NCBI GenBank assembly: GCA_016217675.1
Contig: JACRHC010000033.1
Span: 1 to 64,000 of the forward strand
Origin: Nitrospirota bacterium
GTDB taxonomy: Bacteria; Nitrospirota; Thermodesulfovibrionia; Thermodesulfovibrionales; UBA6898
Reading direction: 5' to 3'
Length of the DNA: 64,000 nt
The position numbers were made by a program, and so were the translations under genes. Below are positions 13,664-22,272 of the stretch, piece by piece. Within the stretch, counting starts at the first letter, position 1. The number at the start of each line of letters is the position of its first letter. The notes under the pieces are model-generated. The model was not told the origin of the DNA, ran no database searches, and was given only the letters and a program-made list of their open reading frames with translations.

Positions 13664-15987
13664 AATCCCGCACTCCGAATTCCGAATTCTGCAGTTAGTG
13701 GTATTTGAATCGAAAACCTGCTTCCCTTCCCAATTTCGCCTGCTGCTATTATGTCACCCTTCAGGACTTCTGTCACCAGCTTTCTGGTCAGATAAAGCCC
13801 CAGTCCTGTACCCGGCACTGTAGCCCTGAGCGGTGAATCGAGCCTGCTAAAGGCCTGAAACAGCTTCGGCATATCCTCTTCTTTGATACCGATGCCGGTG
13901 TCTTCCACTTCTATCTCGGCATATTTTTTGTTTTCAAAGTCAATACCGGCCTGCGCCCTTAGCTTCACAGAGCCTTCGGGCGTAAACTTAACCGCATTGC
14001 TCAACAGGTTAAGCACAGATTGCAATAGCCTGCGTCTGTCTGTCTTCATCTGCAGATGGATCGCCTCTACCTCCAGCGCAAGCCCCTTATCAGTTGCCTC
14101 CTTTTTCATCAATTCCACTGCTTCGGTAATTACTTCGTCCAGAAAGAATTCCTCGACATGCACTTCAACCATGCCTGCCTCTATTTTGGAGACATCGATC
14201 ACGTCGTTTATAAGAGCAAGCAGATGCTTGCCTGAACGGAGCACGATTGAAAGCATCAGTTTCTGATCCTCATTGACCGGCCCTTTCCATTGATTCAGGA
14301 TAATACTCGAAAAGCCGATGACCGAATTCAGCGGCGTCCTCAGCTCATGGCTCATGGAGGCGATGAACATAGATTTGAGGCGGTCCACTTCCTTGAGCCG
14401 CTCGTTTGCAACCATGAGTTCTTCGCTCTTCTGGTTTAGGTCCTCAACAATGCTTATCAAAGCAGTCCGGCTGTCCTTAAGTTCGACGGTGCGGTTTTTG
14501 ACCAATTCTTCGAGATGTTCACGGTATTTATTAAGTTCTTCTTCTGCTTTTTTGCGCTCGGTGATGACGTTTGCAGACGGAATCAGGAACACTATTTTGC
14601 CCGATTCGTCCCGCAAGGGTTGCAGCGAGAAATCAATCCAGGCAAGCTGACCTTCGGCGGCGCGGATTTGTTCATCATACCGCACTGCTTCGCCGTGAGC
14701 CGCGCGTTGAATCGCCGCGCGCAGTCGTTGACGCACAGTGTCAGAGTAAGCAAACCAATATGTCTCCGGACAAGGTTTGCCGTAGACATCTTCCGGACGC
14801 AGCCCGGCAACCTCCATAGCAGGCCGGTTTGCCATCAAAACCACGCCTTCTGTATCCATCAAACCCACGAACATCTGCGGGCCCAATCCGTCCATCACCA
14901 GTTTCATGCGCGCCTCGCTCTCACGCATCGCCTCTTCCGCCCGTTTGCGTTCGGTGATGTCTTCGCCGATACTTGCCGTCCCGCTAACATGGCCCTCGGC
15001 ATCACGGAGAATAGTATTGTTCCATGCAATATGCCGGAGTTCTCCTTTTTTTGTGCTGATAGGGTTTTCAAAATGCGGCGTAATTTCACCACTCTTCAAG
15101 CCGCGTAAAAACAGTTCCTTAACTTCCGGGAGAGCACCCGGGATCATCCGGTCAAACCAATCGGAACCGTTCGTCTCCTCCCGCGTATAACCCGTGAGGT
15201 TCAGTAAATACTCATTACAGAAGATTACTTTGCCATTCACATCAAGAAGCAGAGCAATAAGTTGCACATTTTCCAATAATTCACGGAACCGCTTCTCAGA
15301 CGCTGCCAGGGTCTCCTCCACCCGCCTGCGCTCGGTCAGGTCGCGCACAATGGCCAGATAAGAGAGATCATTGAGCCTACGAGCGCTGACTTCGCCCGGA
15401 AACGTCGAGCCGTCCTTGCGTATATGGTCCCATTCGGCCAGGTGAGGCACGCCGGACATCATACGAGGCGGTTCAACAGCCAGCCGCGCCACCTCGTATG
15501 GTGCAAGCACATCAGCAACACTCATTTGCAGGAGTTCCTCGCGCGTATAGCCCAGCAGTTCGAGGCCGCGATCATTGGCATCGAGGTATCGGTTTTCAGC
15601 GGCGATGACGTAAATGCCGTCGTTCGCCTGCTCGAATACGCTGCGCATGCGCGCCTCGCTCTGACGCTGAGTGTCGTCAGCTGCACTGCGTCGGGCAAGC
15701 AACAGGGCCACAATCCAGAATACAGCCACGCCCATAACGCGGTTCAGAATGGCCAGCTTTATGGATACGCCGGATGGCGAGAGGAAGAATCCCAGAACCG
15801 CCAGGCCTGTGAAGACAGCAGCGAGAGCGAAAGGATTGAGCCGTTGATCCGCCCGATTGCCGAGCAACAGCGGAAGAAGATAAAACAGCCACACTGCCAC
15901 ACCCAATGACGTGAACAGGTCAAGGATGAAAACAATTGCGGTCATGGCAACCACGGCCTGAAAAAGCGGGCTTAAAAAACGTTTCAT
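13660..15987 (-). CDS. Membrane PAS sensor histidine kinase
   Basis: The 775-residue protein has about three membrane helices in the first 100 residues, three PAS domains (about 107-225, 235-350 and 360-480), a long coiled coil with the usual RTVELKDSRTALI region, and a HisKA domain with the phospho-histidine in MSHELRTPLNSVIGFSS. A HATPase domain with DTGIGI and GTGLGLYLTRKL follows. It lacks a receiver. Its start lies four bases after the stop of the upstream PAS/GAF sensor, and its stop overlaps the receiver gene. The ligand is unknown; PAS domains can bind haem, flavin or small molecules, but no specific motif is visible. Confidence 0.92.
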   Translation of the reverse strand: MKRFLSPLFQAVVAMTAIVFILDLFTSLGVAVWLFYLLPLLLGNRADQRLNPFALAAVFTGLAVLGFFLSPSGVSIKLAILNRVMGVAVFWIVALLLARRSAADDTQRQSEARMRSVFEQANDGIYVIAAENRYLDANDRGLELLGYTREELLQMSVADVLAPYEVARLAVEPPRMMSGVPHLAEWDHIRKDGSTFPGEVSARRLNDLSYLAIVRDLTERRRVEETLAASEKRFRELLENVQLIALLLDVNGKVIFCNEYLLNLTGYTREETNGSDWFDRMIPGALPEVKELFLRGLKSGEITPHFENPISTKKGELRHIAWNNTILRDAEGHVSGTASIGEDITERKRAEEAMRESEARMKLVMDGLGPQMFVGLMDTEGVVLMANRPAMEVAGLRPEDVYGKPCPETYWFAYSDTVRQRLRAAIQRAAHGEAVRYDEQIRAAEGQLAWIDFSLQPLRDESGKIVFLIPSANVITERKKAEEELNKYREHLEELVKNRTVELKDSRTALISIVEDLNQKSEELMVANERLKEVDRLKSMFIASMSHELRTPLNSVIGFSSIILNQWKGPVNEDQKLMLSIVLRSGKHLLALINDVIDVSKIEAGMVEVHVEEFFLDEVITEAVELMKKEATDKGLALEVEAIHLQMKTDRRRLLQSVLNLLSNAVKFTPEGSVKLRAQAGIDFENKKYAEIEVEDTGIGIKEEDMPKLFQAFSRLDSPLRATVPGTGLGLYLTRKLVTEVLKGDIIAAGEIGKGSRFSIQIPLTAEFGIRSAGL

Positions 15988-15991
15988 GCTG

Positions 15992-17647
15992 TTATCCTTG
16001 CCCCCTGCTGCTTGCCACTTTACCCTCTAACTCTTTTATCTTTTCCTTCAACTCCACCACCCTCAATTCCCTGCCCACAAAGAGCTTGTTCATGCGCTCG
16101 ATTTCGGCGATTCTTGTTTCGAGTTCAGTAGTGCGCTCTTTGATCCTCTGTTCGAGTTCTGCATTAAGTTTGCGGATTTCGTCCTCTGACTTCTTACGTT
16201 CAGTGATCACTTCGGAAAACAGGATGATGCCACCGATCTTGCCTTCGTTCTCCTGCCAAGGGCGGATTTCCCAACGCACCCAATCCATGTTGCCGTCAGC
16301 GCGCAGGAAAGGGTCCTCTTCTGATTTTTCAACTGCGCCGGCCAGACAGCGACGGTGGAGAGCTTTCCAGCGCTCGGGAATCTCCGGAAACAGCTCATAA
16401 TGTGAGCGGCCGATGACATTCAGTTCACCAATATTATAATCCTTGAGAAAGCGGCGGCTTGCCACTATATAGCGCATATCGCGGTCAAACATGGCGATCG
16501 CCGCTGGAGAATTTTCTACAAAAAGACGAAGCACATGTTCGTTTCTCCGCAGGGATTCTTCCAAGCTCTCGCGTTCGATGGCAATCCCTGCCAAGTGCGT
16601 TGCCCGCGCTATCAATTTAAAATCCTCTTCCACGGGACTGCGCGGTTCCCGGTAATACATGGCAAAGGTGCCAAGGACTGTTCCTTCAGAGCTCATGATC
16701 GGCGTTGACCAGCAGGCCCTCAATCCGTATGGCCTGGCTAATTCACGGTAGTCAGCCCACAAGGGGTCAGTCTCAATGTCGGTAACAATGACAGACTCGC
16801 GGCGATATGCAGCGGTACCGCATGACCCGGCTTTGGGACCGATCTCTGCACCCTCAAGCGCGTGGTTATACGCCGCCGGAAGGCTTGGCGCCGCGCCGTA
16901 ATGGACATGGAGGCCGTCAGGGTCAAGCAGCAGGATAGATGCAATAGTTTCGTGCGATAAAGACTCTATGCTTAATACGATCTTTTCAAGTATTTCCGGC
17001 AGAGCCGCCCCACTTGAGATCATTTCGAGGATCTGCCGCTCGGAAGCCAGTATAAGTTCAGCCTTCTTGCGCTCGGTGATCTCCTCAACACTCGACCAGA
17101 TGCACTGTTCGCCGCCATGCTCAATGAGAAGGCCCTGAAGCCGCACAGGCACAAGATGGCCATCCTTGTGAATATACTCCTTTTCGTAGGGACCATAATG
17201 TCCTGTGGTTTTCAGACTTTCAAGCTGCTGCCCTTCCTGCTCCGCAAACTTTTCCGGCGTTATCTCCCAATAGGTCAGTTTCAGCGTCTCCTCAACTGTC
17301 CTGCCGAGGATTCCGGCAAAGGCCGCATTGACATCAATCAGCGAGCCATCCATGCGGCAGAGGGCCAAACCTATGGGGGAGCTTTCAAACAGCGTGCGGT
17401 TGTATTGCTCGCTTTCCAGTAAGTTTTTGTCCGATTTTCGTGTTTCAGATACATATCGGCTGATAAGCCAATAAAGAAGAACGGCTGTCACACCCACATA
17501 ACCCCAGCCCTTCATAATTGCAATTTTGATATATGTTTCAGGATCTTTGACGAGCGCCATAAGCACTGTATCGGAAAACAAAATCCAGAGTCCGCCGATA
17601 ACCGAGTAGAAGATGACGATTTTAAGAGGTGTAAGTCTTATGTTCAT
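15992..17647 (-). CDS. Membrane PAS-GAF-PAS sensor without a kinase domain
   Basis: The 551-residue protein begins with two membrane helices (IVIFYSVIGGLWILFSDTVL and VGVTAVLLYWLISRY). A PAS domain (about 75-190), a GAF domain (about 200-355; CGTAAYRRESVIVTDIE) and a second PAS domain (about 365-480) follow. It ends in a coiled coil, LKEKIKELEGKVASSRGQG. There is no HisKA, HATPase, GGDEF or other output. The coiled coil ends where a kinase core would normally begin, and the next gene, four bases on, encodes a full kinase. It may work as an accessory sensor that pairs with that kinase. Confidence 0.88.
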   Translation of the reverse strand: MNIRLTPLKIVIFYSVIGGLWILFSDTVLMALVKDPETYIKIAIMKGWGYVGVTAVLLYWLISRYVSETRKSDKNLLESEQYNRTLFESSPIGLALCRMDGSLIDVNAAFAGILGRTVEETLKLTYWEITPEKFAEQEGQQLESLKTTGHYGPYEKEYIHKDGHLVPVRLQGLLIEHGGEQCIWSSVEEITERKKAELILASERQILEMISSGAALPEILEKIVLSIESLSHETIASILLLDPDGLHVHYGAAPSLPAAYNHALEGAEIGPKAGSCGTAAYRRESVIVTDIETDPLWADYRELARPYGLRACWSTPIMSSEGTVLGTFAMYYREPRSPVEEDFKLIARATHLAGIAIERESLEESLRRNEHVLRLFVENSPAAIAMFDRDMRYIVASRRFLKDYNIGELNVIGRSHYELFPEIPERWKALHRRCLAGAVEKSEEDPFLRADGNMDWVRWEIRPWQENEGKIGGIILFSEVITERKKSEDEIRKLNAELEQRIKERTTELETRIAEIERMNKLFVGRELRVVELKEKIKELEGKVASSRGQG

Positions 17648-17847
17648 GCTATTTCACGCATCCGCTTTTTCCCCTGCCCCCAATAGAGCTTCGTCGCATG
17701 GTTTACTGAAATCAGCCCCATTATACAGCATCACGATAATGAATAAGCAGAAAGCTGCTGTCACCCTCTCGGTCTGGCAGCAGGCGCATGGGTAGAACTC
17801 AGAATTTTGTGTAACAAGCATTCGGCATGGACAATCTTGGAGGTCGT

Positions 17848-17890
17848 TATTGATTATTGACATCTGATGCGCATTAATTTATCATCAATA
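17848..17890 (+). promoter_or_regulatory. Promoter with flanking inverted repeat for the VapBC-like pair
   Basis: TTGACA (17857-17862) and TATCAT (17880-17885) have ideal 17-base spacing. The inverted repeat TATTGAT (17848-17854) and ATCAATA (17884-17890) brackets them and overlaps the -10, as expected for antitoxin autorepression. The predicted start is within a few bases of ATG 17895, so the message would be leaderless. Confidence 0.65.
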
Positions 17891-17894
17891 CATC

Positions 17895-18158
17895 ATGAGA
17901 ACGACGATAGACATTGACGACCCGATCCTCAAAGAGGTAAAGAAACTTCAAAAAACCGAGGGCAAATCCCTTGGCCAGCTCGTCTCCGACCTGCTTGCAC
18001 GGGCTCTTCGTGAGCGCAAACCCGCCGGACAGAAACCAAAACCCTCCAGTTGGATATCCAAAGGCATGGGCGCCCGCATTGACTTGGGCGACAAAGAAGC
18101 CCTTTACTCTGCCATGGAGCGGCAGACTCCTGCCGGAAAAAGAACTACCACTCCATGA
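17895..18158 (+). CDS. Ribbon-helix-helix antitoxin, VapB-like
   Basis: This 87-residue protein begins with MRTTIDIDDPILKEVKKLQK, a classic ribbon-helix-helix strand followed by helices (to about residue 45). A basic, unstructured tail that would neutralise the toxin follows. It overlaps the PIN toxin gene by four bases (ATGA), the usual antitoxin-first order. No Shine-Dalgarno site is present and the promoter sits directly upstream, so translation is probably leaderless. The inverted repeat around the promoter is the likely autoregulatory operator. Confidence 0.85.
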   Translation: MRTTIDIDDPILKEVKKLQKTEGKSLGQLVSDLLARALRERKPAGQKPKPSSWISKGMGARIDLGDKEALYSAMERQTPAGKRTTTP

Positions 18159-18589
18159 GTTTTGCGATTGATGTAAATATCCTTCTATATGCCTCTGATG
18201 CTGACTGTAAATACTATAAGAGCGCAAAGTCCTTTCTGGACGATTGTATAAAGCAGGAGAAGCTTTTTTTCCTTGCCTGGCCGACAGTAATGGGTTACCT
18301 GCGAATCGCAACCCACCCCTCGGTTTTCAGCCAACCATTGACCCCTGACGAGGCTATGGCAAACATCGGAATGCTGCTGAGTTTGCCGCATATTCGCTTC
18401 CTTTCAGAAGAAGAAGGGTTCTGGGACATATATAGGAAGATGACCGCAGAGGTCCCGACGCGAGGCAACCTCGTGCCTGATGCACACCTCGCCGCCATTC
18501 TGCGCCAGCATGGCGTGAAGAAACTGTATAGCCATGACCGCGATTTTCTTAAGTTCACGTTTCTCGATGTCCGCGATCCGCTTGTCTAA
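18155..18589 (+). CDS. PIN-domain ribonuclease toxin, VapC-like
   Basis: The 144-residue PIN protein has the acidic residues Asp6 (FAIDVNILLY), Asp109 (NLVPDAHLAAI) and Asp128/Asp130 (YSHDRDF) expected for the Mg-dependent nuclease site. The usual glutamate near residue 45 is not obvious; the segment reads AWPTVMGYLRIATHP, as in a known VapC subgroup. VapC toxins cut specific tRNAs or rRNA; the target here is not predictable. It is translated together with its antitoxin. Confidence 0.88.
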   Translation: MSFAIDVNILLYASDADCKYYKSAKSFLDDCIKQEKLFFLAWPTVMGYLRIATHPSVFSQPLTPDEAMANIGMLLSLPHIRFLSEEEGFWDIYRKMTAEVPTRGNLVPDAHLAAILRQHGVKKLYSHDRDFLKFTFLDVRDPLV

Positions 18590-19061
18590 CCACTGATTTC
18601 ACCCCTCTGCCTTTTGCGTTCCATTAAGCTTTATCACTCGCCCCTTCACGATATCACTTCTCCATTCCACAACATTGCATTGTCCCCTCCTGCATCAGAC
18701 TATGCCATTGCCGAATGCAAGGAGTGCTATTGCCTGGTGACCGGCAAATGCCGATTCCTGTTTTTGCAGATCGGAAAAGCTGAGGAGCGCTGTTGCAGAT
18801 GAGCGCGTAGCGCGCATCAATGGCCGGTGTCGTTACTGTCACAGCGAGTTCCCCCGTAAACAGGAGGGTCATCTTTACTATTGGAATCATCAGCAGATAC
18901 CTGATGTCCCCTTGCAACGTACCCCCTCAAAAAAGAAGTGAGCATGCTATATCAAGCCGGTTCTTCCGGCGTCAATACCAATCCGCAGGCTTGAGAAGTT
19001 CATTCTATTTTATTGCCATTTTGACGCCATTTTTGCTAACATCGACCTAAGGAGATACAGA
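18590..19061. other. Region between two toxin-antitoxin modules
   Basis: No convincing gene. A frame at 18614-18802 contains a Cys-rich stretch (CKECYCLVTGKC) but has no ribosome site or recognisable family. A short hairpin with GCGCG arms lies near 18801-18815. The right end holds the promoter of the next module (19013-19042). Confidence 0.4.
19013..19042 (+). promoter_or_regulatory. Promoter of the DUF1778-GNAT pair
   Basis: TTGCCA (19013-19018) and TAACAT (19037-19042) are separated by 18 bases. AAGGAG follows, seven to eight bases before ATG 19062. Unlike the VapBC-like module, this one has a normal leader. Confidence 0.45.
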
Positions 19062-19343
19062 ATGGCTATTACAAAAACAGAAGAAAGAATTCCGGCCCGA
19101 ATGCCCCACGATGTTTATGAACGCATAGCGGAGGCAGCCAAAACCGTTGGCGCAACGCTCAACCAGTTCATCGTTCAGTCAGCCCTCGAAAAAGCCAATA
19201 ACATCATAGAGCTGGAACGCACCATTCACCTTTCCACCCAGGCGGCAAAAAACATCTTTGATCTCATCGAAAACCCGCCCCGGCCAACCAAGCAATTGAA
19301 AAAGGCCCTTCTGCATAGAAAAAATCTTCTGTGCTTAAAATAG
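19062..19343 (+). CDS. DUF1778 antitoxin, TacA-like
   Basis: This 93-residue ribbon-helix-helix protein has the DUF1778 pattern: KTEERIPARMPHDVYERIAEAAKTVGATLNQFIVQSALEKA followed by a helical neutralising tail. It overlaps the GNAT gene by 13 bases. In the TacAT and AtaRT systems such proteins block the acetyltransferase toxin and repress their own promoter. A good AAGGAG site precedes the ATG. Confidence 0.88.
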   Translation: MAITKTEERIPARMPHDVYERIAEAAKTVGATLNQFIVQSALEKANNIIELERTIHLSTQAAKNIFDLIENPPRPTKQLKKALLHRKNLLCLK

Positions 19344-19837
19344 CGCTGATTTCCCGTGAGCACGACCGCGCTGCCTTTGATTGCGGCGTTTCTGAACTGA
19401 ACGCCTTTCTCAAGGCCACAGCCCGCCGGCATGGAGAAAAAGGGCTCTCCCGCACCTTTGTCCTTACTGAAAGCGACAAACCAGCAGTCATTATTGGATT
19501 CCTTTCCCTTACGCTTTGTGAGATCACCGCAGAACAGCTTCCTCCTGCTTACGCGGCCATGTATCCCAAACATAACCTTCCTGCAGTGCGCCTCGCTCGC
19601 CTCGCAGTATCGCTCCGGCATCAGGGCAAGGGATACGGGACCCTTCTGGTCGCAGAGGCGGTCCATCGGACCATTCTCATCGCAGATCAGGCCGGGAGCA
19701 TAGGACTGTTTGTGGATGCAAAAAACGACCGCGCCCGCGATTTCTACAAGCACTACGGCTTTGTCCCTCTTCCGGGCCAGAACAAAACCCTATTTCTGCC
19801 TTTGAAAACACTCCGCGATGCAATAAAAGCTCAATAG
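19331..19837 (+). CDS. GNAT acetyltransferase toxin, TacT-like
   Basis: The 168-residue GNAT protein starts at GTG 19331, inside the antitoxin gene. It has the toxin-family entry FDCGVSELNAFL, the acetyl-CoA loop LRHQGKGYGTLL and the catalytic-type tyrosine in DFYKHYGF. TacT-like toxins acetylate the amino group of aminoacyl-tRNAs and stop translation. The partner DUF1778 antitoxin strongly supports this assignment. Which tRNA is modified cannot be read from the sequence. Confidence 0.88.
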   Translation: MLKIALISREHDRAAFDCGVSELNAFLKATARRHGEKGLSRTFVLTESDKPAVIIGFLSLTLCEITAEQLPPAYAAMYPKHNLPAVRLARLAVSLRHQGKGYGTLLVAEAVHRTILIADQAGSIGLFVDAKNDRARDFYKHYGFVPLPGQNKTLFLPLKTLRDAIKAQ

Positions 19838-20042
19838 AATACCACAAGTATTTCCATCAGAATAATATGGAGGGCTCTCCTTTTTGGCTCAACTATTACG
19901 GAATATATTCCATTTCAGTTATCTTATCAAGACGTTGGAGCACCAGCACTACTTACCCTTTATCTGTGCAATATTATTCTTCCGGCTCTTCGCTTAGTAG
20001 AGCGTGACATTTCGCCCCCTGACCGCTACGGGTCGAAAATTG

Positions 20043-20051
20043 TGTTATAAT
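20043..20051 (+). promoter_or_regulatory. Extended -10 promoter of the wall-polysaccharide operon
   Basis: TGTTATAAT is a perfect extended -10 (TGn followed by TATAAT, 20046-20051). No good -35 lies at 17 bases. It would start transcripts about 65 bases before the deacetylase gene. Confidence 0.45.
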
Positions 20052-20123
20052 TTTATTACGTTTATCAGGCAGTTCCGGATGCAAATTGGCAGACGGATGC
20101 TGCAATTTATATAGGTTACTAAA

Positions 20124-20939
20124 TTGAAGTCTTTTTTGAAGTCTGTGATACTGCTCACAGGTCTGTTTTTTCTTCTCCTGGCCCCTTCGACAGAAGGCGG
20201 GAATACATCTGCCAAAACCTCTCCCAATGAACTGAGGGTGCCGATTCTCCTGTATCATCGCTTCGGTCCTTCTGTAGCAGACAGCATGACCGTGACAACG
20301 CCTGTATTTAGGTCCCATCTTGAATATCTCAGGGACAAAGGGTTTACTGTCATCCCTCTTAAGCAGCTAATCGATTACTATCTGGGTAAGGGGCCCCAGC
20401 CTTTGCCAGGGTCGGTCGTGATCGTGGCTGACGACGCGCACAAGTCTGTGTACACGGATATGCTCTCTCTGGTGAAAGAGTTCCGCATCCCGGTCACTCT
20501 TTTTGTATATCCTTCTGCCGTATCCAATGCCTCCTATGCCATGACATGGGACCAGTTGAGAGAGGTCAAAAAGACCGGATTCTTCGATATTCAGGGCCAC
20601 ACCTTCTGGCATCCGAACTTCAAGAAGGAGAAGAAGCGGCTTGCGGCTCCCGAATACGAGAAGTTTGTGGATATGCAGTTGAGGAAATCACGGGAACGGG
20701 TGAATAAGGAACTTAATGTCAATATAGATATGCTGGCATGGCCATTCGGCATTTATGACGATGAGTTGATAAAAAAAGCAGCAGCTGCAGGATATAGGGC
20801 TGCATTTACGATAGAGAGACGGCATGCGGCCAGCAATGACCATGTCATGAAGATCCCGCGGTACCTGATGCAGAACTCGGATAAAGGCAAGGCCTTTGAG
20901 CTGATCCTCGGCCCGCCGCCTGCCAAAAGGACTAAATAA
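20124..20939 (+). CDS. Exported polysaccharide deacetylase (NodB-like)
   Basis: The 271-residue protein begins at TTG 20124 with a signal peptide (KSFLKSVILLTGLFFLLLAP). NodB-type motifs follow: the metal-binding aspartates 103-104 in VIVADDAHKS (usually TFDDG) and His159/His163 in GHTFWHPNF (usually HSxxH). The last strand is FGIYDDELIKKAAAAGYRAAFTI. It would remove acetyl groups from a cell-wall or exopolysaccharide sugar in the periplasm. The changed first motif leaves activity a little uncertain. The next gene starts directly at its stop codon, so the three genes form an operon. Confidence 0.85.
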   Translation: MKSFLKSVILLTGLFFLLLAPSTEGGNTSAKTSPNELRVPILLYHRFGPSVADSMTVTTPVFRSHLEYLRDKGFTVIPLKQLIDYYLGKGPQPLPGSVVIVADDAHKSVYTDMLSLVKEFRIPVTLFVYPSAVSNASYAMTWDQLREVKKTGFFDIQGHTFWHPNFKKEKKRLAAPEYEKFVDMQLRKSRERVNKELNVNIDMLAWPFGIYDDELIKKAAAAGYRAAFTIERRHAASNDHVMKIPRYLMQNSDKGKAFELILGPPPAKRTK

Positions 20940-22253
20940 ATGAGAAAAACCACGCTATATTTCGTTTTGTATGTAGGGCTGATTTCCGCCATATTTCTCG
21001 CAGCTCCGGCAGCTGCTGCTGATTATGTCAGCGGCAGGGTGATCGATTTCTCGACCCGAAAGCCTATCAAGGAGGCCATCGTTACCGGCAATAACGAGAT
21101 CGTCCGCACTGACATGAACGGTCTGTTTACGATCAAGAACGCATCGGGAAAGATCGGTATCAGGGCTTACGGATATGCGCGGGGAGAAATAACATTCACT
21201 GCCCCACGGCCCAGATCGCCCCTCGACGTATATCTCAAGCCTTTTGTGCCGAGAGCGCTTTATCTTACTTACTACGGGATCGGCGACAGGCATCTTCGAA
21301 ATTCTGCTCTGGACCTCATGAAAGAAACCGACATTAATGCCCTTGTCATTGATGTTAAAGGCGACAGGGGTATTCTCACATACAAGAGTAATGTCCCCCG
21401 CGTAGAAGAGGTGGGCGCTCAAAAACAGGTCATAATCAAGGACGTCCACGGACTGATAAACTCCATGAGAGAGCGGGGCGTATACACCATAGCTCGTATT
21501 GTTGTCTTTAAGGATAATGTCCTCGGTGCAGCCCGGCCTGACCTTGCCGTAAAGACCCAGGACGGAAAGACCTTCTACGACAGGGAGCACCTCATCTGGG
21601 TCGACCCTTCCAGAAAAGAGGTCTGGGATTATAATATCAGCCTTGCTGTCGAGGCAGCACAATATGGCTTCGACGAAATACAGTTCGACTACGTGCGTTT
21701 CCCCGATAAAAAGGGCCTTCAATTCTCGGTGCCGAATACTGAGGAGAACAGGGTCAAAAACATCTCAGGTTTTCTCTCTGAGGCAAGCAGGGCTCTTGCC
21801 CCGTACAACGTATTCGTTGCGGCTGACGTCTTTGGCTACGCATCCTGGAATCTTGACGATACACAGATCGGCCAGAGGCTCGATGCGATCACTCCTCATG
21901 TTGATTATATCTCTCTCATGCTCTACCCATCCGGCTTTCAGTTCGGTATCCCGGGGTATCGCAACCCTGTAGCGCATCCTTATGAGATCGTCTCACTTTC
22001 CCTGAAAAAGGCCCGGGAGCGCACCGCTATTGCGTCGGTCCGTTTCAGGCCCTGGCTTCAGGCATTCAGAGATTATGCCTTTGACAGAAGACATTTTCAG
22101 GCTCATGAGATCAGCAGCCAGATCAGGGCTGCGGAGGAATTCGGCTCTAACGGCTGGATGCTCTGGAATCCGAGAAATGTTTATACGTCGGAAGGGTTGA
22201 AAAGAGAACCGCTTTCAAAGAATAATAAAAAGCAGGCTAATCCGACAAGCTGA
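20940..22253 (+). CDS. Putative exported glycoside hydrolase (DUF4015 family)
   Basis: The 437-residue protein has a signal peptide ending near AAPAAAA, a small carboxypeptidase-regulatory-like beta domain (about 28-95; SGRVIDFSTRKPIKEAIVTG) and a TIM-barrel-type domain of the DUF4015 putative glycoside hydrolase family (about 105-425). Typical stretches are INALVIDVKGDRG, WVDPSRKEVWDYNI, FDEIQFDYVRFPD and HVDYISLMLYPSGF. The acidic residues of FDEIQFDYVRFP are candidate catalytic residues. The substrate is unknown, but the deacetylase before it and the NamZ-type enzyme after it suggest a glycan of the envelope. Confidence 0.8.
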   Translation: MRKTTLYFVLYVGLISAIFLAAPAAAADYVSGRVIDFSTRKPIKEAIVTGNNEIVRTDMNGLFTIKNASGKIGIRAYGYARGEITFTAPRPRSPLDVYLKPFVPRALYLTYYGIGDRHLRNSALDLMKETDINALVIDVKGDRGILTYKSNVPRVEEVGAQKQVIIKDVHGLINSMRERGVYTIARIVVFKDNVLGAARPDLAVKTQDGKTFYDREHLIWVDPSRKEVWDYNISLAVEAAQYGFDEIQFDYVRFPDKKGLQFSVPNTEENRVKNISGFLSEASRALAPYNVFVAADVFGYASWNLDDTQIGQRLDAITPHVDYISLMLYPSGFQFGIPGYRNPVAHPYEIVSLSLKKARERTAIASVRFRPWLQAFRDYAFDRRHFQAHEISSQIRAAEEFGSNGWMLWNPRNVYTSEGLKREPLSKNNKKQANPTS

Positions 22254-22272
22254 GAAAGCGGGAATCAGAATT

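Noticed and set aside
18614-18802. Cys-rich 62-residue frame between the two toxin-antitoxin modules
   Set aside because: No ribosome site, promoter or recognisable family; kept only as a remark.
20955-21722. 255-residue open frame antisense to the DUF4015 gene
   Set aside because: No conserved domain; the plus-strand gene is well supported and in an operon.
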